64,000 bases of DNA, taken from contig NZ_JAKZLF010000024.1 of the NCBI RefSeq assembly GCF_022808855.1, positions 19,380-83,379 on the forward strand, written 5' to 3'. This DNA comes from Anaeromyxobacter soli. GTDB taxonomy: Bacteria > Myxococcota > Myxococcia > Myxococcales > Anaeromyxobacteraceae. The position numbers were made by a program, and so were the translations under genes. Below, piece after piece: positions 29,142 through 37,718 of the stretch (positions within the stretch are counted from its first letter, which is position 1; every line of letters begins with the position of its first letter). The notes beneath the pieces were generated by a model. The model ran no database searches, had not been told where the DNA came from, and saw only the letters and a program-made list of their open reading frames with translations.

Positions 29142-29534
29142 TCACACGGGCGCGGCGGAGGTGGCGTGCTCGCGGACGAGGGTGGGGAGGTCGACGAGGA
29201 GGACGGGGTCGCCGTCGAGGAGCACGAAGCCCGTGACGGCGCCGGAGGTGAGGCAGGCGGCGGCGAAGGCGGGGAGCGGCTGCACCTGCACCTCCGGCAC
29301 GCTCCGGGTGCCGATCACCTGATCGACCACCAGGGTCCGCTCCACGGCCTCGTCGTGGCTCGCGACGACGATGCCGCGCGTGCAGGCGCGCGGCGCGCCG
29401 AGCGCCGTCTCGAGGACGAGGTCCTCCGCGGGCACGTCCCGCACGCTGCCGATGCGGATGGCGTCGTGCACGACCGCCGCGAAGGTGCGCGGGCCGACCT
29501 GGAACAGGACGAGCTCGCTCGTCGGGCCGGTCAC
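29142..29534 (-). CDS. frzB: CheW-like coupling protein (FrzB position)
   Basis: 130 aa from a GTG that overlaps the preceding stop (GTGA). It is a short CheW-like domain: SELVLFQVGPRTFAAVVHD at the start, VVDQVIGTRSVPEVQ, and GFVLLDGDPVLLVDLPTLV at the end. It lacks the C-terminal part of a full CheW. In the Myxococcus frz operon the second gene, frzB, also encodes a reduced CheW. It may link FrzCD to FrzE or alter array structure. Confidence 0.8.
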   Translation of the reverse strand: MTGPTSELVLFQVGPRTFAAVVHDAIRIGSVRDVPAEDLVLETALGAPRACTRGIVVASHDEAVERTLVVDQVIGTRSVPEVQVQPLPAFAAACLTSGAVTGFVLLDGDPVLLVDLPTLVREHATSAAPV

Positions 29535-30040
29535 GCCGCGGCGCTCCCCGCTGGCACGGCGCGCGCCCGGGCGGTCTCGACGAGGCGCGGCAGATCGAGG
29601 ATCGCGATGGCGCCCGCGCGGTCGCGGCCGACGGCGGAGAGGAACTCGGCGACGCCGCTCGACTCGGCCGGCGGCGGCTCGAGCTGGCGGCGCGGGATCG
29701 CGACGAGCCCCTCGACCGAGTCGCTCACCACCGCCACCTTCCACGGGCCGCAATGGACGATCGCGGCGCGCGTGCTCGGGCGGAGCGACACCGACCCCTG
29801 GCCGACGAGCTGGGCGATGTCGAGCACCGGCAGGACCTCGCCGCGGTGGGTGAACACGCCGGGGAGGAAGGCCGGCGCGGCCGGGAGCCGCGTGAGCGGA
29901 CCGAGGCGGACCACCTCGGTGACGAGCGGGGCCTCGAACGCGTAGCGGCCGCCGAGGAGCCTCAGGCAGAAGAACCATGCCTCCGGCGCGGACGCCTGGG
30001 CGCCGGACTCGGGTTGCTGCGCTTCCTTCGGCTCGGCCAT
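29531..30040 (-). CDS. frzA: CheW coupling protein (FrzA position)
   Basis: 169 aa from the ATG at 30040. A Glu/Gln-rich start is followed by a CheW domain: WFFCLRLLGGRYAFEAPLV, TRLPAAPAFLPGVFTHRGEV and LPVLDIAQLVG. It would bridge FrzCD and FrzE. First gene of the operon; a sigma-70-like promoter ends only a few bases before the ATG (see that entry), and no Shine-Dalgarno sequence is visible, so the mRNA may be leaderless. Confidence 0.85.
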   Translation of the reverse strand: MAEPKEAQQPESGAQASAPEAWFFCLRLLGGRYAFEAPLVTEVVRLGPLTRLPAAPAFLPGVFTHRGEVLPVLDIAQLVGQGSVSLRPSTRAAIVHCGPWKVAVVSDSVEGLVAIPRRQLEPPPAESSGVAEFLSAVGRDRAGAIAILDLPRLVETARARAVPAGSAAA

Positions 30041-30049
30041 CGGGCGCGG

Positions 30050-30079
30050 ATTATCCGCGAGCCCGGGACGACCGGGCAA
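30050..30079 (-). promoter_or_regulatory. sigma-70 promoter of the frz operon
   Basis: On the minus strand TTGCCC (30074-30079) and GATAAT (30050-30055) stand 18 bp apart. Transcription would begin around 30043, 3-4 nt before the frzA ATG. Confidence 0.5.
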
Positions 30080-30085
30080 GATCGG

Positions 30086-30094
30086 TGCTATTTT
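30086..30094 (+). promoter_or_regulatory. extended -10 element for frzZ
   Basis: TGCTATTTT (30086-30094) fits the TGnTATAAT extended -10 pattern and is one of the few AT-rich spots here. The frzZ GTG follows at 30117. The -35 region is poor. It overlaps the outer end of the opposing frzA promoter, so the two promoters may compete. Confidence 0.4.
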
Positions 30095-30116
30095 GATTCA
30101 CCGGGAGAGGGGCGAC

Positions 30117-30809
30117 GTGAAGGTCCTCATCTGCTGCGAGAGCGAGATCGTCCTACATGTGACCGGCATGGCCCTCGAGGCCGCCGGGCACCAGGTGGTG
30201 CTCGAGCGCGAGCCGCACGCGCTCGTCGCCGAGGCGGGAAACGCCGCGGCGCTGCTCGTCGACGCGGTGCGCGCGAAGCAGGCGCCGCCGCTCCTGCGCG
30301 ACCGGGGCTTCCGCGGGCGCGCCCTGCTCGTCGGCGACGGGACGCCGGAGGAGCTCGCGCAGAAGGCCGCGGAGCTGAAGCTCGACGGCGCCGTCCCGTC
30401 CTCCCCGCCGGAGGACCTGCCGCGCCGCTTCACCGCCGCGCTCGAGGCGCGCCGCCGCGTGCTCATCGTGGACGACTCCGAGATCGTCGCGCGTCTGCTG
30501 AAGGAGGAGCTCGAGGCCAAGGGCTTCGAGATCCAGTACGCGCCGGACGCCGAGAAGGCGACCTCGATCATCCTGAAGCGCCAGACCCGGCCCGACCTCA
30601 TCCTCCTCGACATCAACATGCCGAAGGTGGACGGCGCGCAGTTCTGCCGCTTCGTGAAGAAGAACGAGATGTTCCGCTCGATCAAGGTCGTCTTCTGCTC
30701 GGGCGAGGACAAGCAGAAGGTCGAGAAGCTCGTGACCGAGTGCGGCGCCGACGGCTACCTCCTGAAGGACGAGCTCCTCGGGAAGTGGATCGTCGACAAC
30801 GCCCGCTGA
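30117..30809 (+). CDS. frzZ: FrzZ-like double receiver protein
   Basis: 230 aa from the GTG at 30117, chosen because GGGAGAGGGG stands just upstream; a TTG at 30093 is the only longer option. It holds two receivers. The C-terminal one (about residues 113-230) is complete, with D119/D120, phospho-acceptor D165 in LLLDINMPKVDG and Lys217. The N-terminal one (1-110) keeps a candidate D49 but has CCES where the acidic pair should be and no clear conserved Lys. In Myxococcus FrzZ is encoded divergently from frzA, as here, and is the output of FrzE. Confidence 0.85.
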   Translation: MKVLICCESEIVLHVTGMALEAAGHQVVLEREPHALVAEAGNAAALLVDAVRAKQAPPLLRDRGFRGRALLVGDGTPEELAQKAAELKLDGAVPSSPPEDLPRRFTAALEARRRVLIVDDSEIVARLLKEELEAKGFEIQYAPDAEKATSIILKRQTRPDLILLDINMPKVDGAQFCRFVKKNEMFRSIKVVFCSGEDKQKVEKLVTECGADGYLLKDELLGKWIVDNAR

Positions 30810-30828
30810 CCCGGGCCCCGGCTCCGGC

Positions 30829-31764
30829 TCACTCGCCGGGCGTCCCCTCCCCCTCGGCGCAGGCCAGGTTCTCCGCGACGTCCGGCCCGTCCACGTCGAC
30901 GCGGACCGCCGCCGCGGGGCAGAGCGGCGCCGCCCCGCCCGCGCCGAACGTGGAGGCGACCGCGCCGGAGGGATCGAGGAGCAGGAGCTCCGGCGGCCGC
31001 TCGTTGGCGATCCCGCCGAGGAGCGCGGTCGCTCCGCAGGCGAGCACGGGCGTCCCGGGGGGCAGCGCGTACCGCCCGTCGTACGCGCCACCCGCGACGA
31101 GCGCGATCGCGCCCGGCGGGAGCGCGTCCTCGAGCCGCGCGCTCACCACGCACGAGGACAGCGCCCCGGTCGCCGAGCGCTTCGCGAGGCGCCAGCCGAG
31201 GAGATCGAGCACGCCCTCCCCGCGGTTCGCGATCTCCACGTACTCGCCGCCCGCCTCGGGCGTCGCCGCGTCCGCCCTCACCTCGGTGACGACCGGCCGC
31301 GGCGGCGGACCGGCCGCGCGCGCCGTCTCGAAGGCCCCCACGGACGGCCGGCGGCGGCCCTCGACGTCCAGCACCGGCCGTCCGTCCGCGGCGTGCACGC
31401 GCGACGACAGCACGAGCACGTAAGGGGCGAGCGCGCGCAGCGGCGCGCCGGGCGTGAGCATCGCCCGACGCCCTCCGTCGGCGAGCGCGACCGCCGCCGG
31501 GACGCGCGAGGCGAGCGCCGCGGCGCCCGCGTCCGACTCGACGGCCTCGAGCGCCTCGCGCAGGTCGGCTGCGGGGACGAGCGCGAGCCGTTCGCCGTCG
31601 AGGATGCCCTCGGGCGCGATGGGCGCGGTGAAGCGGATCTCCGCCACGACCGCCTCCGGGGCGACGCCCGGGCCCTCGGGCGCGACGCTCTCCACGCGCA
31701 CGAACGGGGCGGGCTCGGGGAGGCCGCAGGCGGCGGCGAGCAGCAGGATGGCGGCGCGCCTCAC
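30829..31764 (-). CDS. predicted lipoprotein with a lamin-tail domain
   Basis: 311 aa from a GTG overlapping the previous stop (GTGA). The N-terminus VRRAAILLLAAACGLPEP looks like a lipoprotein signal, with the lipobox read as AAA-C; Ala at -3 is a little atypical. The middle resembles an Ig-like big-domain fold (EIRFTAPIAPEGI, YVLVLSSRVHAADG). The C-terminal part (about residues 180-290) has the lamin-tail signature GGEYVEIANRGEGVLDLLGWRLAKRS. Such proteins are usually on the surface. Function unknown; it forms a coupled pair with the next entry. Confidence 0.7.
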   Translation of the reverse strand: MRRAAILLLAAACGLPEPAPFVRVESVAPEGPGVAPEAVVAEIRFTAPIAPEGILDGERLALVPAADLREALEAVESDAGAAALASRVPAAVALADGGRRAMLTPGAPLRALAPYVLVLSSRVHAADGRPVLDVEGRRRPSVGAFETARAAGPPPRPVVTEVRADAATPEAGGEYVEIANRGEGVLDLLGWRLAKRSATGALSSCVVSARLEDALPPGAIALVAGGAYDGRYALPPGTPVLACGATALLGGIANERPPELLLLDPSGAVASTFGAGGAAPLCPAAAVRVDVDGPDVAENLACAEGEGTPGE

Positions 31765-32405
31765 GGCCGCCCCCGCACGCCGCGGGCGCCGGCGATCGCC
31801 GCGAGCTCGGCGCCGAGGCGATCGATCTCGAGCTCGGCCTGCGCGCGCGCGAGCGCGCTGCCGGGCGGGTCGAGGAGCAGCGAGAGCCGGAGGCGCTGCC
31901 GCTCGTAGTAGAGGGTGGTGGCGCGCTTCACCGCCTCCGCCCGGGCGCGGGCGCGGGCCGTCGCCTCCGCGGCAGCGGCGACCTCGCCCGTCGCGGCGAC
32001 GAGGCCGCCCAGGTCCCACGTCGCGCGGAGCGTGACGGCGAAGCCCGGCGCGAGCCGCAGGTAGTCCACCTCGCCCGAGCCCTGCAGGCCGACGACGCGG
32101 TGACTGCGCTCGTCGCGCTGGTACTCGGCGGTCAGGCGCGGCAGCAGCGCGGCGAGGCGTGCACGCCGGGCGAAGCCCACGGCGCCGGGCGCCTCGGAGT
32201 CCGCCGCCTGCGCGGCGGCGGCCTGCACCTCCGCGATGGCGGGCTCTCCCGAGGAGAGGACCGCGAGCGCCCGGAGCGCCTCGGCGTCGGCCGCGGCCGC
32301 AGCGTCGGCGGGGCCCGCGCGCGCGGGCGCGGGATCGAGGGTGGAGGGGGCACGCGGGGTTGCCGCGACGAGCGCGGCGGCGACGGCGAGGGAGATCGGG
32401 GTCAT
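31761..32405 (-). CDS. secreted helical protein of unknown function
   Basis: 214 aa. A likely signal peptide (MTPISLAVAAALVAATP) is followed by very Ala-rich helices. There is a short strand-rich middle section (GEVDYLRLAPGFAVTLRATWDLGGLV) and a C-terminal stretch that reads like a coiled coil (ARAEAVKRATTLYYERQRLRLSLL). The pattern faintly recalls TolC-type outer-membrane factors but is too short for one. Its stop overlaps the start of the lipoprotein gene, so both probably act together at the envelope. I do not recognise a family. Confidence 0.65.
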   Translation of the reverse strand: MTPISLAVAAALVAATPRAPSTLDPAPARAGPADAAAAADAEALRALAVLSSGEPAIAEVQAAAAQAADSEAPGAVGFARRARLAALLPRLTAEYQRDERSHRVVGLQGSGEVDYLRLAPGFAVTLRATWDLGGLVAATGEVAAAAEATARARARAEAVKRATTLYYERQRLRLSLLLDPPGSALARAQAELEIDRLGAELAAIAGARGVRGRP

Positions 32406-32816
32406 GCGGTGCGCCCGAGCAGGGTCCGCGCCGGGGCATCTCAGCGTGATCCTGGGCTGTTTGCGTCCGCAGCACGTCCGCGCTCCGTCCGACGGTCTCC
32501 CGCGCGCCCGCCGCCCCCCATGCCGCGGCGGAGCGCCCCGGGCTCCCCCTACCCGGGGCTCGGGACACCCCGAGCCCGGGTCCTCCGGCTGTCGCACGTG
32601 GGCGAGACGTCGCGCCCCGTTCACGGTACGTCGATATCGTGCGCTCGGCTCGGCGGCGCGCGCGCAGGCGGGCGCGGATCCTCGGGAAAAGGGCTGGCCA
32701 GCGCGGCGGGCCCTGGGCGGCGCCGGTGGCGAGCGCGTACGCGTCGCACCCACCCTGCGCAGTGGTGCCGCGCTTGCACCTCGGCGGGTGCTCGCAGCTC
32801 CGAGGAGGCCGCCGTG
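32406..32816 (+). other. 411-nt divergent intergenic region
   Basis: No gene is supported here. It holds a strong dyad at 32551-32581 (ACCCGGGGCTCGGG and CCCCGAGCCCGGGT around ACA, with one base offset) and a good sigma-54-type site at 32763-32778. A Shine-Dalgarno sequence GAGGAGG (32802-32808) precedes the cheY-like gene. Confidence 0.6.
32763..32778 (+). promoter_or_regulatory. sigma-54-type promoter of the second Che operon
   Basis: TGGTGCCGCGCTTGCA matches TGGCACGN4TTGCW in frame, with the invariant GG at -24 and GC at -12 and a full TTGCA. Mismatches are the C-A and G of the -24 block. It would place +1 near 32789, giving a 28-nt leader with a good ribosome site before the ATG at 32817. 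Confidence 0.45.
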
Positions 32817-33188
32817 ATGGACCGGAAGAAGATCCTGCTCGTCGACGACTCGTCCACGGTGCTCCTCATGGAGCGGATGATCCTGTCGAAGGACGCCTAC
32901 GACGTCGTCACCGCCAAGGACGGCGCGGAGGGCGTGGAGAAGGCGATCTCGGAGCGCCCGGACCTCATCCTGATGGACGTGGTGATGCCGCGCATGGACG
33001 GCTTCGAGGCCTGCCGGAAGCTGCGCCAGCAGCCCGACACGCGCGAGATCCCGGTCATCATGGTCACGACGCGCGGCGAGCTCGCGAGCGTCGAGTCCGG
33101 CTACGCGAGCGGCTGCAACGACTACGTCACGAAGCCCATCAACGGCCTCGAGCTGCTCGCCAAGGTGCGCAGCTGCCTCGGGCAGTAG
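32817..33188 (+). CDS. CheY-like response regulator
   Basis: 123 aa, a complete single receiver: D10/D11, phospho-acceptor D54 in LILMDVVMPRMDG, Thr in MVTTRGE and Lys in VTKPING. There is no output domain. GAGGAGG lies 8 nt before the ATG; a GTG one codon earlier is equally reachable. It opens a seven-gene chemosensory operon, which suggests it is the phosphate-accepting output of the CheA encoded downstream. Confidence 0.92.
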   Translation: MDRKKILLVDDSSTVLLMERMILSKDAYDVVTAKDGAEGVEKAISERPDLILMDVVMPRMDGFEACRKLRQQPDTREIPVIMVTTRGELASVESGYASGCNDYVTKPINGLELLAKVRSCLGQ

Positions 33189-33199
33189 CGAGCGACGCC

Positions 33200-33982
33200 A
33201 TGGCCGATCCGCGCGACCGGACCCCTCCCCCGCCGCCCGCCGCCGCGGGCCAGGACCTCCAGAAGATGAGCGAGCGCCTGCGCGAGGTGATCACCTCGCT
33301 CCGCTCCGAGCAGCAGCGGCTCGCCTCCGAGGCGACGACGCCCGTGCCCGGTCGGGGTGCGCCCTCCGACCCGGGCGAGCACGAGCGGCGGCGGCTCACG
33401 AGCGAGCTCGCGCTGGCGCACGAGGCCATCGCGCACGCGAACGCGGAGCGCGACCGGCTCCGCGCACGGGTGGAGGAGCTCGAGGCCGAGCAGCGGAGGC
33501 TCTCCGACGACTACGTCGCCGCGCAGGAGCGCACCACCGAGCTCGCGCAGCTCTTCGTCGCGCTGGAGCGGCTGCACGGCGGCCGCTCGCGCGCGGACGT
33601 CGTCGCCGCGGTGCAGGAGATCGTCATCAACGTGGTGGGGTCGGAGGAGCTCGCGCTCTTCGAGCGGCGCGGCGACTCGCTCGATCTGCTGAAGGCGTTC
33701 GGGGTGGACCCCGGGCCGATCCACACCGTCGCGGTCGGCGAGGGGATCATCGGCCGGGCCGCTTCGTCCGGCGCCACGTGGATCGCGGGCCGCGATCCCG
33801 CCCCCGAGCCCTGCGATCCGGAGCTCTCCGCCTGCATCCCGCTGCGCGCCGGGGACGCGACCGTCGGCGCGCTCGCCATCTGGCGGCTCCTCGGCCACAA
33901 GCCGATCCTCGACGAGCAGGACCACGCCGTGTTCGACCTCCTCTCCACGCACGCCGGGCTCGCGCTCGCGCTGCGCGCCTGA
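33200..33982 (+). CDS. coiled-coil GAF domain protein
   Basis: 260 aa. A Pro-rich start leads to a long coiled coil (about residues 25-115: MSERLREVITSLRSEQQRL ... RARVEELEAEQRRLSDDYV). A GAF domain (about 115-258) follows, with typical elements such as LFERRGDSLDLLKAFGVD, VGEGIIGRAASSGATW and ACIPLRAGDATVGALAIWRL. No membrane segment and no enzymatic output are seen. In an operon that has no methyl-accepting receptor it may supply sensory input to CheA. That role is an inference. Confidence 0.8.
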   Translation: MADPRDRTPPPPPAAAGQDLQKMSERLREVITSLRSEQQRLASEATTPVPGRGAPSDPGEHERRRLTSELALAHEAIAHANAERDRLRARVEELEAEQRRLSDDYVAAQERTTELAQLFVALERLHGGRSRADVVAAVQEIVINVVGSEELALFERRGDSLDLLKAFGVDPGPIHTVAVGEGIIGRAASSGATWIAGRDPAPEPCDPELSACIPLRAGDATVGALAIWRLLGHKPILDEQDHAVFDLLSTHAGLALALRA

Positions 33983-33995
33983 GGCCGCGAGGCGC

Positions 33996-34502
33996 GTGAC
34001 CGCTCGCACCGCCACCCTCCCCGAGCGGCCGAACGCCGCCGCGCCCGACCTCGCCGGCCGCGCCCAGGTCTACCTGCACGCCGGCCAGCTCGCGACCGCC
34101 GCCACGCGCACGGCCATCACCACCGTGCTCGGCTCGTGCGTGGCGGTGTGCCTGCACGATCCCGCGAGCGGGGTCGGCGGCATGAACCACTTCCTCCTGC
34201 CGCACCCGGTGGGGCGCGAGCGCTCGGTCCGCTTCGGCAACGTCGCGGTGCCCGAGCTCGTGGACGCGGTCGTCCGGGCCGGGGCGGCGCGCGCCGCGCT
34301 CGTCGCGAAGGTGTTCGGCGGCGCGAGCGTCATCGGCGCGTTCCGCGGCTCCCGCAACCTCGGCGAGGAGAACGTCGAGCTCGCCCTGCGCCTCCTCGGG
34401 GAGGCCCGCATCCCGGTGCTCGACCAGGACGTCGGCGGCGCGCGGGGTCGCAAGCTGATCTTCTTCGCGGACGAGGGCACCGCCTGGGTGCGGCAGCTGT
34501 GA
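33996..34502 (+). CDS. cheD: chemoreceptor glutamine deamidase CheD
   Basis: 168 aa from a GTG. The catalytic set matches CheD: Thr42, Cys48 in VLGSCVAVCLHD and His65 in GGMNHFLLP. The conserved KVFGGASVI stretch and the RKLIFFADEGTAWVRQL end also fit. CheD deamidates receptor glutamines and in some bacteria interacts with CheC. No receptor or CheC gene is in this operon, so its substrate must be encoded elsewhere. Confidence 0.93.
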   Translation: MTARTATLPERPNAAAPDLAGRAQVYLHAGQLATAATRTAITTVLGSCVAVCLHDPASGVGGMNHFLLPHPVGRERSVRFGNVAVPELVDAVVRAGAARAALVAKVFGGASVIGAFRGSRNLGEENVELALRLLGEARIPVLDQDVGGARGRKLIFFADEGTAWVRQL

Positions 34503-34516
34503 ACGGCGGAGGCGAC

Positions 34517-36205
34517 ATGGACGAACTCGGCATCGATCGCGAGCTGCTCGTGCAGACGTTCCTCGCGGAGGCGGAGGAGACGTTCGGGCGCATGGAGCAG
34601 GCGCTCGTCGCCCTCGAGGCACGGCCCGGCGACGAGGCCATCCTGCACGCGCTCTTCCGGGACGCGCACACCGTGAAGGGCGGGGCCGCGCTCGTCGGCT
34701 TCGACGGCGTCCGCGAGCTCGCGCACGACCTCGAGGACGTGCTCGAGCGGCTCCGAGGGCGGAGCCTCGGCGTCACCGACGCGCTCGTCACGCTCCTCCT
34801 CCGCTCCGTCGACGTGCTCCGCGGGTCGGTCGCGGCGGCCGCCGCGGGCGCGCGGGAGGAGCCCGCCGCCGCGCTCGCGTTCCGGCGCCGACTCGCCGCC
34901 GCCGCGCAGGCCGCCGGGTCCGCCCCCGGCGCGGGCGAGCCCGGGGCGTCCTCCTCGCCGGCCGGAGGCCACGCCGGCCCCGGCGACGCGTACGAGCCCG
35001 CCGGGCCTGCCCACGCGAGCGCGCGCACGCTGCGCGTGGACGTGACGAAGCTCGACCGCATGCTCGACCTGTCGGGCGAGATCGCCATCGCCCGCGGCAG
35101 GCTCACGGATCTCCTCGAGCAGCGCGCCGGCGCCGGGGCCGAGCAGCTCCTCGAGGCGCACCGCGAGGCGGACCGGCTGTACCAGGACCTGCAGGAGCTC
35201 ATCACGAAGGCCCGGATGGTGCCGATCGGGCCGACCTTCCACCCGCACGCCCGGACCGTCCGCGACGCCGCGGCCGCCCTCGGGAAGCGCGCGCGCCTCG
35301 TCGTCGAGGGTGAGGACGTCGAGGTGGACACCGCGGTCATCGAGCACATCCGCGACCCGCTCACGCACATGGTCCGCAACGCCCTCGACCACGGCATCGA
35401 GCCGCCCGACGTCCGGCGCGCGCGCGGCAAGGCTCCCATCGGGACCGTGGTGCTGCGCGCCTTCCACGAGGCGGGGAGCATGGTGATCCAGGTCTCGGAC
35501 GACGGGGCCGGCCTCGACCGCGCGCGCATCGCGGCGCGGGCGGTCGCGCAGGGGCTCGCGCCGGACGCGGCGCGCGTCACGGACGAGGAGGCGGGACGGC
35601 TCGTGTTCGAGCCGGGCTTCTCCACCGCCGACGCGGTCACCGAGCTCTCGGGCCGCGGGGTCGGCATGGACGTCGTGCGCAGGAACGTCGAGGCGCTGCG
35701 AGGCTCGGTCGCGATCCGGAGCGTCCCGGGCGCTGGCACGGAGATCACGATCCGCGTCCCGCTCACGCTCGCCATCATCCAGGGCTTCAAGGTGGGCGTC
35801 GCCGCGGAGACCTTCATCCTGCCGCTCGACGCGGTCGTGGAGTGCCTCGAGCTGCCCACGGAGGAGTGCGCGGCGTCCGCGCCCTGCGGGATCCTGAACG
35901 TGCGGGGCGCCCCGCTGCCGTACCTGCGCCTGCGGGACCACTTCGGCCTCGGCGGCGCGCGCCCCGGGCGCGAGAACGTGGTGGTGGTCCGGCATGGGGC
36001 GCACACGGCCGGCGTCACCGTGGACGCGCTGCACGGTGAGTCCTCCACGGTGGTGAAGCCGCTCGGCCGGATGTTCGGCGGAGTGCCCGGCATCTCGGGC
36101 TCGTCCATCCTCGGCAACGGCCGGGTGGCGCTCATCCTCGACGTCGGCGGGCTCCTGCGGGAGACCCTGCGGCGCGCGGCCACGGCAGAGGCGAATGCGG
36201 CGTGA
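34517..36205 (+). CDS. cheA: chemotaxis histidine kinase CheA
   Basis: 562 aa. The HPt domain carries H51 (DAHTVKGGAALVGF). A Gly/Ala/Pro linker (about residues 130-175) takes the place of the P2 domain, so CheY-binding must occur differently. It is followed by the dimerisation domain, an HATPase domain (HMVRNALDHGIEPP, DDGAGLD, SGRGVGMDVV) and a CheW-like domain (about 420-555). The start ATG lies 14 nt after cheD, with GGCGGAGGCG upstream. Unlike FrzE it has no receiver. Confidence 0.94.
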   Translation: MDELGIDRELLVQTFLAEAEETFGRMEQALVALEARPGDEAILHALFRDAHTVKGGAALVGFDGVRELAHDLEDVLERLRGRSLGVTDALVTLLLRSVDVLRGSVAAAAAGAREEPAAALAFRRRLAAAAQAAGSAPGAGEPGASSSPAGGHAGPGDAYEPAGPAHASARTLRVDVTKLDRMLDLSGEIAIARGRLTDLLEQRAGAGAEQLLEAHREADRLYQDLQELITKARMVPIGPTFHPHARTVRDAAAALGKRARLVVEGEDVEVDTAVIEHIRDPLTHMVRNALDHGIEPPDVRRARGKAPIGTVVLRAFHEAGSMVIQVSDDGAGLDRARIAARAVAQGLAPDAARVTDEEAGRLVFEPGFSTADAVTELSGRGVGMDVVRRNVEALRGSVAIRSVPGAGTEITIRVPLTLAIIQGFKVGVAAETFILPLDAVVECLELPTEECAASAPCGILNVRGAPLPYLRLRDHFGLGGARPGRENVVVVRHGAHTAGVTVDALHGESSTVVKPLGRMFGGVPGISGSSILGNGRVALILDVGGLLRETLRRAATAEANAA

Positions 36206-36245
36206 AAGGACGGGGGCGCAACCTCGTCATGACTGGGAGCCCGAT

Positions 36246-36800
36246 ATGACACAGGCGACGGAAGCGGACGATCGCGCGCAGTACCTCTCCTTCTCCCTCG
36301 CGGGCGGCGAGTACGGCGTCGGCATCCTCAAGGTGAAGGAGATCCTCCAGTACGAGACGGTCACGCGCGTGCCGTCCACCCCGCGCTCCGTGCGCGGCGT
36401 CATCAACCTGCGCGGCCAGGTCGTCGCGGTCGTCGATCTCGCCGCCAAGTTCGGGCTGCCGGAGACGGAGGTCTCCCGCCTCACCTGCATCCTCATCGTC
36501 GAGGCGCGGCTCGACGGCCAGGACACGGTCGTGGGCGTCATGGCGGACGCGGTGCAGGAGGTCATCGAGCTCGGGCCCGCGGACGTCGAGCCGGCCCCGC
36601 CCTTCGGCACGGCGGTGAAGGTCGACTTCCTCCTCGGCATGGGGAAGGTCGGCAAGCGCTTCGTGCTGCTGCTCGACCTCGACCGCGTCATCTCGGCCGA
36701 CGAGAAGGAGTTCGCGCGCGACGCCGCCACCGGCGCGCTCGAGGCCGCGCTCGAGGCCGCTCCGGAGGCTCCGGCCGGCGACGCGGTCGAGGCCGCGTAG
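36246..36800 (+). CDS. cheW: chemotaxis coupling protein CheW
   Basis: 184 aa from the ATG at 36246. Full CheW features are present: [45 protein letters not shown], and the [22 protein letters not shown] end region. An Ala/Glu-rich tail (last 30 residues) follows. It couples CheA to a receptor array. Confidence 0.94.
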   Translation: MTQATEADDRAQYLSFSLAGGEYGVGILKVKEILQYETVTRVPSTPRSVRGVINLRGQVVAVVDLAAKFGLPETEVSRLTCILIVEARLDGQDTVVGVMADAVQEVIELGPADVEPAPPFGTAVKVDFLLGMGKVGKRFVLLLDLDRVISADEKEFARDAATGALEAALEAAPEAPAGDAVEAA

Positions 36801-36806
36801 GCGCGC

Positions 36807-37718
36807 GTGACGGTGCACGCGGAGCGGCGGGCGCGACAGGTGGCCGGCGCGGGGAGCGTCCCCGCCGTCGTGGCGCCGGCCGTGAGCGCCGTGACGGACG
36901 GCGAGTTCGAGCTGTTCCAGCGCCTCATCCACGCCGAGGCCGGGATCTGGCTCGCGCCGGTGAAGAAGGCCCTCCTCGTGGGCCGGCTCGCCCGGCGGCT
37001 GCGGGAGCTCGGCCTCACGAGCTACCACGCCTACTACGAGCGCGTCCGCGGGGACGCGGCCGAGAAGGTGCGGATGCTCGACGCGATCTGCACGAACGAG
37101 ACGCACTTCTTCCGCGAGCCCCGCCACTTCGAGTTCCTGCGAGAACAGGTGTTCCCCGCGCTGCGCGAGGAGGCCGAGGCGGGCCGGCGCGCGCGGCGGA
37201 TCCGGGTGTGGAGCGCGGCGTGCTCGAGCGGCGAGGAGCCCTACTCGCTCGCGATGTCGCTCCTCGACGCGTTCCCCTCCGGCTGGGAGCTCGAGATCCT
37301 CGCGACCGACCTCTCCACCCGGATCCTCGACCGCGCCCGCGCCGCGGTGTGGCCGATCGACAAGGCGAGCGAGATCCCCGAGGCCTACCTCAAGGCCTAC
37401 ATGCTCCGCGGGGTCGGCAGCCAGGAGGGGCTCATGAAGGCGGGGCCCGAGATCCGCGCGCGGGTGCGCTTCGACCGGGTGAACCTGAACGGCGACGCCT
37501 GGCCCGACGCGCGCTTCGACCTCGTGTTCTGCCGGAACGTCCTCATCTACTTCGAGCGCAAGGCGAAGGAGCGCGTGGTCGAGCGGCTCATCGACCGGCT
37601 CGAGCCGGGCGGGCACCTCTTCCTCGGGCACGCGGAGAGCCTCGGCGGGCTCACCACCCGCGCGCGGGCCGCCATGCCCACCGTGTACACGCTGCCGCCT
37701 CCGGCGCGGAGCGCCTGA
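36807..37718 (+). CDS. cheR: chemotaxis methyltransferase CheR
   Basis: 303 aa from a GTG 6 nt after cheW. Standard CheR motifs are [14 protein letters not shown], the SAM site [31 protein letters not shown] and [12 protein letters not shown]. Unlike the FrzF-like protein it has no TPR extension. Its stop overlaps the cheB start. Confidence 0.94.
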   Translation: MTVHAERRARQVAGAGSVPAVVAPAVSAVTDGEFELFQRLIHAEAGIWLAPVKKALLVGRLARRLRELGLTSYHAYYERVRGDAAEKVRMLDAICTNETHFFREPRHFEFLREQVFPALREEAEAGRRARRIRVWSAACSSGEEPYSLAMSLLDAFPSGWELEILATDLSTRILDRARAAVWPIDKASEIPEAYLKAYMLRGVGSQEGLMKAGPEIRARVRFDRVNLNGDAWPDARFDLVFCRNVLIYFERKAKERVVERLIDRLEPGGHLFLGHAESLGGLTTRARAAMPTVYTLPPPARSA

